DNA from: Istiophorus platypterus
Taxonomy: Eukaryota > Chordata > Actinopteri > Istiophoriformes > Istiophoridae
DNA: 64,000 nt
Direction: 5' to 3'
Assembly (NCBI GenBank): GCA_016859345.1
Contig: CM029126.1
Coordinates: 3,606,001-3,670,000, forward strand
Part shown: positions 58,301 to 64,000 of the stretch, piece after piece
Layout of the letters: each line of letters starts with the position of its first letter
Position numbering within the stretch: the stretch's first letter is position 1
Program-made: the position numbers and the translations under genes
Notes under the pieces: generated by a model
Database searches by the model: none
Seen by the model: the letters and a program-made list of their open reading frames with translations, nothing else
What the model was told of the DNA's origin: nothing

Positions 58301-58859
58301 TTCTTGAAAAATGACCCAAAACTATCGAGTTCCAGTCATTAGTCAGGTTTTCATTAGTAAAGTTTAGATAATCTGGCTAAACTGTCATCTTGTTTACAAC
58401 TTGTATGTCTGTTTGAATGCTCATTGTTGTACGTGTCAACAGTATCTTAACAAAACTGATAGCAGTGATGGAGAAAACTACATAAATAAGCTTCTGTTAA
58501 AAATGTCTCTAAAGCCCATTTGCGGTTTTATTGTCGTAGCATAATTTCAGGAAAACTGTTCTCTCTTTGTGTGTGCTTAACAGGAAACGGGGGGTCAGCT
58601 AAGTAGTCAAACCTAATCAGATCACAAGGTTTTAACTGGGCGACACTGACGAGCTGAGGAAGACAATTCCTCCCGACAGTCCATCAATCTCATCCATATT
58701 CACCCTTCCCCTCGGACGTCTCCACGGTTCCTCCGCAAACCCCTGAGAATGTGCTAAACGACCTCGCACGCCGGCGACGTAGCCGCGCACGCCCTCGACA
58801 GTGACCTCATCGATGAGCCAGCTCACGCCGGTGCTGTAACACACACTCTCACACACACT

Positions 58860-58861
<2 letters not shown>

Positions 58862-58890
<29 letters not shown>
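58862..58890. repeat. (CA)n microsatellite
   Basis: A dinucleotide core with looser CA-rich flanks (58842-58913). Confidence 0.93.
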
Positions 58891-58891
<1 letters not shown>

Positions 58892-58924
58892 AACACATAC
58901 ACACATACACACACCGTCATCAGT

Positions 58925-59160
58925 CAGGAGGTCAGGGCGACCCCATCATCGTCACGCCGGCTGGAAAACGGGCTGTGGCAGCAGCGCGGCAATGACATTG
59001 GCCGTCAGCGGCGAATCTGATGACTAAGAAATCCAAATATGAGATTAGTCCCCCGGACCACCCTGGTCCTAAGTGCCACTCCACACAAATGGGGGCCCTA
59101 AGAAGATAATAACCGTACAATTGCTTTTATACGGATGGAGTTATTCAATTAGGACCCCCC
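58925..59160. promoter_or_regulatory. Candidate conserved non-coding element
   Basis: A complex block: 'gcggcaatgacattggccgt', 'tgatgactaagaaatccaaa', 'tatgagattagtcccccgga' and 'cacaaatgggggccctaaga'. It has no repeats, no protein match, balanced composition and a sharp change to low-complexity sequence on both sides. Confidence 0.28.
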
Positions 59161-62100
59161 CCCCAGGATTGAAATGTTGCTATAACTGTACCACAGTCGG
59201 ACAGTTTTTTTTTTATCATCTTTTAAAGAGAATAAAATCTGAGGCTGAAGGTATTTTACTTTTATAGATTAAAAAAAATCCAGGATGGGTTGGCCCGAAC
59301 GTGAATCCTCTTTTGACGGAAAATCCAGAACCACAGTCTGATCCGATGGCAACTGAGATTATACTGAGGGCTCGACTGTCTTGCTCAAAGGCATGTGGCA
59401 GTAATCCGGGTGAAGGCACCTCCACAGACAGTAGAGGTCTGTATTATTAAAAGCCCAATGGGACCTGACTGGGCACAAGCTGAATGTGCAGGTTGTGAGT
59501 TTGCATTAGGTTTGTTTTTGGGTTTTTTGGGTTTATTAACTTGAGAACCAGTATGTTTATCCAGCCGTTTCATTCAGATGGTTTTATGATACAGTGTAAA
59601 GGTTCTGTGTGCAACACACACGCTAACAAATGCATGTATCCCACAGGTCGAACCAGGAACCACGGGGTCGGTTTTCTCTGCACTCACCTAAAATGAGACA
59701 ATCCACCGATTATCAAGAGGGAAAACGCCTGAAAACAGAATCACAAAACATTTCAGCTCTTGGAGAGACCAATTACATCTGTTTCCATTCCCAGTAATGG
59801 ACGCTGCGCTGGATGGACTCAGCTGATCATGTCTGTATATATATATAAACCAAAATTCTTTTGGTTGTTTAAAACATCTGCAATGAGAGATTAGATGGTA
59901 AATATTTCACTCCAAACATGCCTTGTAAAAAAAAAGAGACGTTGCCCTGCACTCGAACTCACCATCTTGAACGAGTCAAATTTGATTTTGTTTTTTTTTA
60001 ATTTGCATATCGAGGGCCTTCTTAACGTCAGCAGACCTAATGGAAGCGCCACATTCAGATGCATGAATCGTAAGTAGCGGAAATAAATGGCCGCACAACG
60101 AACGCAATCCCTCCTTAAAACCCTTGCATGCAATATCTTCTTCCCCTCGTCGCACCTTTAAACCAACGAGAAACGAGGGGGGTCAGCTAAAAGAATGAGG
60201 GTAGTTCGACCATCCTTCCTCGGCTCTTTGGCAGCATCCACTCAGAGCTGTTGAAAGTCCCGGGGGCGAGCCCACCCTCTTCCCCCAACCTGCTACCTCC
60301 AACTTAATCCTGTTTGTCCCCGTTTACCAGGATTGAAGTGGAGAGGCTCCTCCGGATCACCCCAGCCACCCCCCCCCCATTTAAAAAAACATTCCCTGGA
60401 CCGTATCTACCCACCCTCATCCAGGACAACTTCTATTACTTACAAATTACGGGCTCGGTAACCCAGTTACCCGGCAGGGGGCTTCGGTTCTTTTGAAAAA
60501 TCAAAGGGTTTTTTTTGGGGGGGGGCTTTGGGGGGGCTTGGTCAAGGACAAACGGCTGCACTGCTGAGCAGCTTTTCTTTTTTACAGAGGAAGATGTTGA
60601 GAGTTTGGACTCGAGATTGTTTCTATTAATCAGGGATTTTCATTTTTTTTCGTTTTTTTTTAATCAAAATAAGAGACAGTATAAATCTACAAAATGCTCC
60701 AAGCCAGATATTTCAAAGCTAATAAGATGAACAAATGATCTAAATTTTTTTATGCACTTGTTGTCACATCAGTATCTCATAATAATCGATCATCACATGC
60801 CTCCGTCGTCCTCAGGGAGCTTCTCAGTAAGGACTAAGAACAGACATTAAAATTATTGATTAATCATCCTCAGACACCTTCCGTCCAACTGATGAGGAGA
60901 CGTGTCCGTCAGCCAATCGCCAATCGGCCCCTGGGGAGTCGGAGGTGAGGTGTGGAGTTGATTTGGGGGGGGGGGGGGGGGGGTTCCTACCAAACCATGG
61001 TGAATATTTAAAGAAAAGAGGTATTAAAAAAAACCCCATCCAAGCTCTTTTCAACAGCCTCCGTGACCACACACCCGGATCATTTTTCCCCTGGACGTGT
61101 CCGAGAGCGGCGGAACGTCAAACCTCCATCCATCCTTCCTCTCCAGACTCGGCCCCTGCCGCCGGCCCCGCGGCACAATACCTGGATGCCACGCTGTTTT
61201 CTCAGTAAACGAGGCCGTGAATCAGCGGCCCGGGCTCGCTGAGCGACACGGCCTTCCTGAGGTCGCTGTTTCTAACCCCTGCGCGACCACTGGTGAGGGG
61301 ACGGCGAGGATCCTGTGAAAAGAGCAAAGGAGTTTCGTCCCCTCAATCTGCTACTTTTAATCCAACAGAGCGGAAATGAAGATTTGAATTGTTTTGATTT
61401 GGAAAGGGGCCAAATTTCAGGACAAAAATAAATCGTAACAGGTCAACGAGATCTGTCCCACTGGGAAGACTTGTTGTCCTCAGTATCCAATGATTCAGGC
61501 TCCTGGTCCTGGGCCTGATCCCGGACCCGGACCCAGTCCCGGTGTGCTGAGTTGGTCCAGGTCCAGGAAGACTCAGGAGAAACCTGGAAAAAGCACGGGA
61601 CTGTGTCGGATTTTGTCAAGTGTCTGCATCCAGGAGGACAACGTTAACCGAGGCAGATGTAACTACTAGAAGAGGCCTAACTCCCCAGGGCTCAGGTCCC
61701 TTCCTGGGGGGGGGGGGGTCTGCTTGCTGATAGAGTTTTGCCCCTGCTGTTTGTGTGTCTTCACATCAGGCACTGTTATCTGCAGACAGGACTCTTCAGC
61801 AGAGGCCCATGGCTTCACCTTTCATAACCAGAGATGACCCCCCCCCTCCAGACTGCAGATCAGCGTGAAACGTCCCTCTTCGGTGCGTCCCTCTTCACAG
61901 TGTGGTTGGTGGACGAGCAGCAGGACTCTCTGACCGAGCTCCATCCGTCCCTGGGCGACTGTCAGGACCCAAGAAAACTACGGCTCACAGCAGCTTCCTC
62001 AGGTGTTGACTGAAAATATTTAGGTCTGTGTGTAAAAAACTTGATTTTCACAGTGTAGAAACTTTACACATTGTGCAATAACTGAAATTGCACTTGTCAT

Positions 62101-62340
62101 CCATCCCTTAGTGTTTCCACTAAGTCCATGTCATTGTCCTCATACAAACTCAGGAGCAAACTTAACATCATTGTGATTTAAATTTAAAAAAATAATGAAT
62201 AATAATAAATAATTTATAATTAAAATAATAATCTCAGGAATATTTTTTACATAAATATCTTTCTGGCTGCAGTTTAACTCAACCCATGTATATGCAGCAA
62301 ATCAGAGCCAAACGTCAGTATGTTGCTGCCTCTTCGTGTT
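59161..62340. other. Gene-free intergenic sequence
   Basis: Mixed sequence with C and G runs. No exon with a recognisable protein match or RNA gene was found on either strand. Confidence 0.5.
60965..60982 (+). repeat. Poly-G run of about 18
   Basis: A long mononucleotide G tract, possibly a quadruplex former. Its length may be inaccurate in any assembly. Confidence 0.9.
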
Positions 62341-62376
62341 GGTGTTAATTTGTGGAGCCAGGCTGCTCAAAAAAAG

Positions 62377-62406
62377 TTTTTTTTTTTTTTTTTTTTTTGG
62401 GGGGGC
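62377..62406. repeat. Poly-T run followed by poly-G
   Basis: About 22 T then 7 G, a mononucleotide low-complexity tract. Confidence 0.92.
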
Positions 62407-62678
62407 ATTTTTAGAGAACTTGTGATATACGAGTAGTTGATAAGTGTGGAGGTGTGGAGAACCCAGGGACCCACGGACCTGTAGGGTTGTCAGAGCAACC
62501 AGCAGGCTCCCTACAGGGGGTGGGGGTGACGGGGGGGTAAACTAACCCTCAGTCGTTTTGCAGTTTATCTCGGTGCAGCTGTTTCTGCCAACTGCTCTTG
62601 GAGCACTTTCACCGGAGAGGTCGGGCCTGGGAAATTTCACACGGATCGAGGCTTTTATTGTTTCCTTTCTTATCAGGG

Positions 62679-62679
<1 letters not shown>

Positions 62680-62734
<55 letters not shown>
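62680..62734. repeat. (CA)n microsatellite, 55 bp
   Basis: A pure dinucleotide tract. A further short CA tract closes the window at 63956-63976. Confidence 0.97.
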
Positions 62735-62738
<4 letters not shown>

Positions 62739-64000
62739 TACACAAACACATACACAGTTACACAGGCATGCACCTAAATATGATGTATGCACATGGGTGC
62801 GTTCATTAGAAACGACAATGTATCAACTCCAGAAGGTAAAAAACCAACTAAAAGGCAAATGAGTCAAGGTCAAAGAGAGTTTTAGGGTCAACCGGCCTCT
62901 TTTAAGAGCTGCTCATATAAACAGATTAGTTCATGAGTGGCCGTGTAAGAAATATTGTCCGCTACACTTATTTTCCTGTATTATCAATCAGCGAATTTAC
63001 AGCGCAATAGCAGATCATCCATCATTCTCCACAAGGGAAAAAACACTTTGACCTAAGCACTGTTTTATCTTACAGGACTGACTTTGGAGATGAAATGCTA
63101 CTATAATCCACAAATGTAAAAATTTCAAAATAAAATAGATGCTTAAAATGTTCGATTGGCCATATCAGTGTGATGGACATCGTGCGCTACTGTGCCACGA
63201 CAACTTATACAATTCTGTCATTCTCAGTAAAATTCTCACACTTGCAAGTGTGAGGTCAGGCGTCCTCGACCCCCCTCCCCTTCAGAGGCTCCCCGGCCTC
63301 GCTCAGAAGTTTTCTTGGCGTCTGAGGTAACGTCAAACCCTTTGTCTTTTGATTCCTGTCACGGTACGTCTCCATGTTGACGCAGCATTGACAGGTGTGA
63401 CGATGCTTTCTCATTTTCCTATTTGCCCCTTGTACCACCACCACTAAATTTTTATACCTTTTTAATTACTGGTTTCTAAAAAGGACTCAAAGCTGCACGG
63501 TGTCAAGTTCATTTTACTCTTGGTTGTTTTGTTTTTTTTGCGAACTTTTTAACAGGGTGATAGGGTGATATGATCCCATTTCTCTGTCTGTCACATCCAT
63601 TAGTTTTCCACCTGCACAGGTTCATTTACAACCCCCCCCCCAAAAAAAAAAAACAAAACAAAAACCATAGGACTAATTTAACTCCCTGGGTACATTTCTG
63701 TCCACTGATTCAATTTCAGCCTAAAAAATCCCCGGGGATGATTTTGCAAAAAGTTTTTTACACCCGTTTGAAAAAATCTGTCCGAAACAGATTTTTTTTT
63801 GGATTCACCTTGATTTTATTGCATCTGCTTCTTCGACTGTCAACGACAACATTCACATCCTGCAGTCGCCTCCACACTGGATACCTGTGCAATTCTGAGC
63901 AATAAATATGTTGGAAATATTAATAATCTTTTCCTCTCTGTATCTCTCACTTAAAACACACACACACACACACACAAACATTAACCCCACACACACATAC

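Noticed and set aside
62558..62809. Frames over the (CA)n tract near the window end
   Set aside because: Microsatellite artefact without homology.

Overview
The window is vertebrate nuclear DNA, almost certainly from a ray-finned (teleost) fish. Genes are split by GT-AG introns, long CA/GT microsatellites are everywhere, and several diverged interspersed repeats look like types common in fish genomes. The two recognisable genes are a tandem-domain F-type (fucose-binding-type) lectin, a family expanded in fish, and the multi-pass membrane enzyme dpy19l1. I see no prokaryotic, viral or plasmid features, no CRISPR array and no rRNA.

Layout. At 1-2218 (+) is the 3' part of an F-type lectin gene with at least two lectin domains; its 5' end lies outside the window. 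From 2219 to about 8000 is a gene-poor stretch holding two consecutive, nearly identical tandem duplications (about 0.68 kb x2, then about 1.5 kb x2), both bounded by A-rich tracts. From 8436 to 32645 (-) is dpy19l1. I could assemble its whole coding sequence from 22 exons; all junctions are in frame, giving 738 codons plus a stop and including two 25-nt microexons. Its 5' end lies in a GC/CpG-rich block (about 32.2-32.95 kb) that carries a perfect RFX X-box, followed upstream by a (TAG)n microsatellite. The lectin and dpy19l1 genes are convergent.

From about 33 kb to 64 kb I could not support any protein-coding exon. This part contains a decayed LINE reverse-transcriptase fragment, SINE-like and transposon-like elements, many microsatellites, G-quadruplex-prone runs, a 90-bp polypurine tract, and islands of complex AT/GC-balanced sequence between the repeats. 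Those islands could be conserved non-coding (cis-regulatory) elements. In human, the flank of DPY19L1 facing TBX20 is a large non-coding interval. If that synteny holds here, this half of the window would be the same desert, but this is inference because no tbx20 exon is visible.

How the genes relate: the lectin is probably a secreted glycan-binding defence protein. DPY19L1 is an ER C-mannosyltransferase acting on tryptophans of secretory proteins. Nothing in the sequence suggests that they act together. No new multi-gene system is evident. The best leads are the residue losses in the lectin domains, the X-box promoter of dpy19l1, the paired duplications and the non-coding islands.
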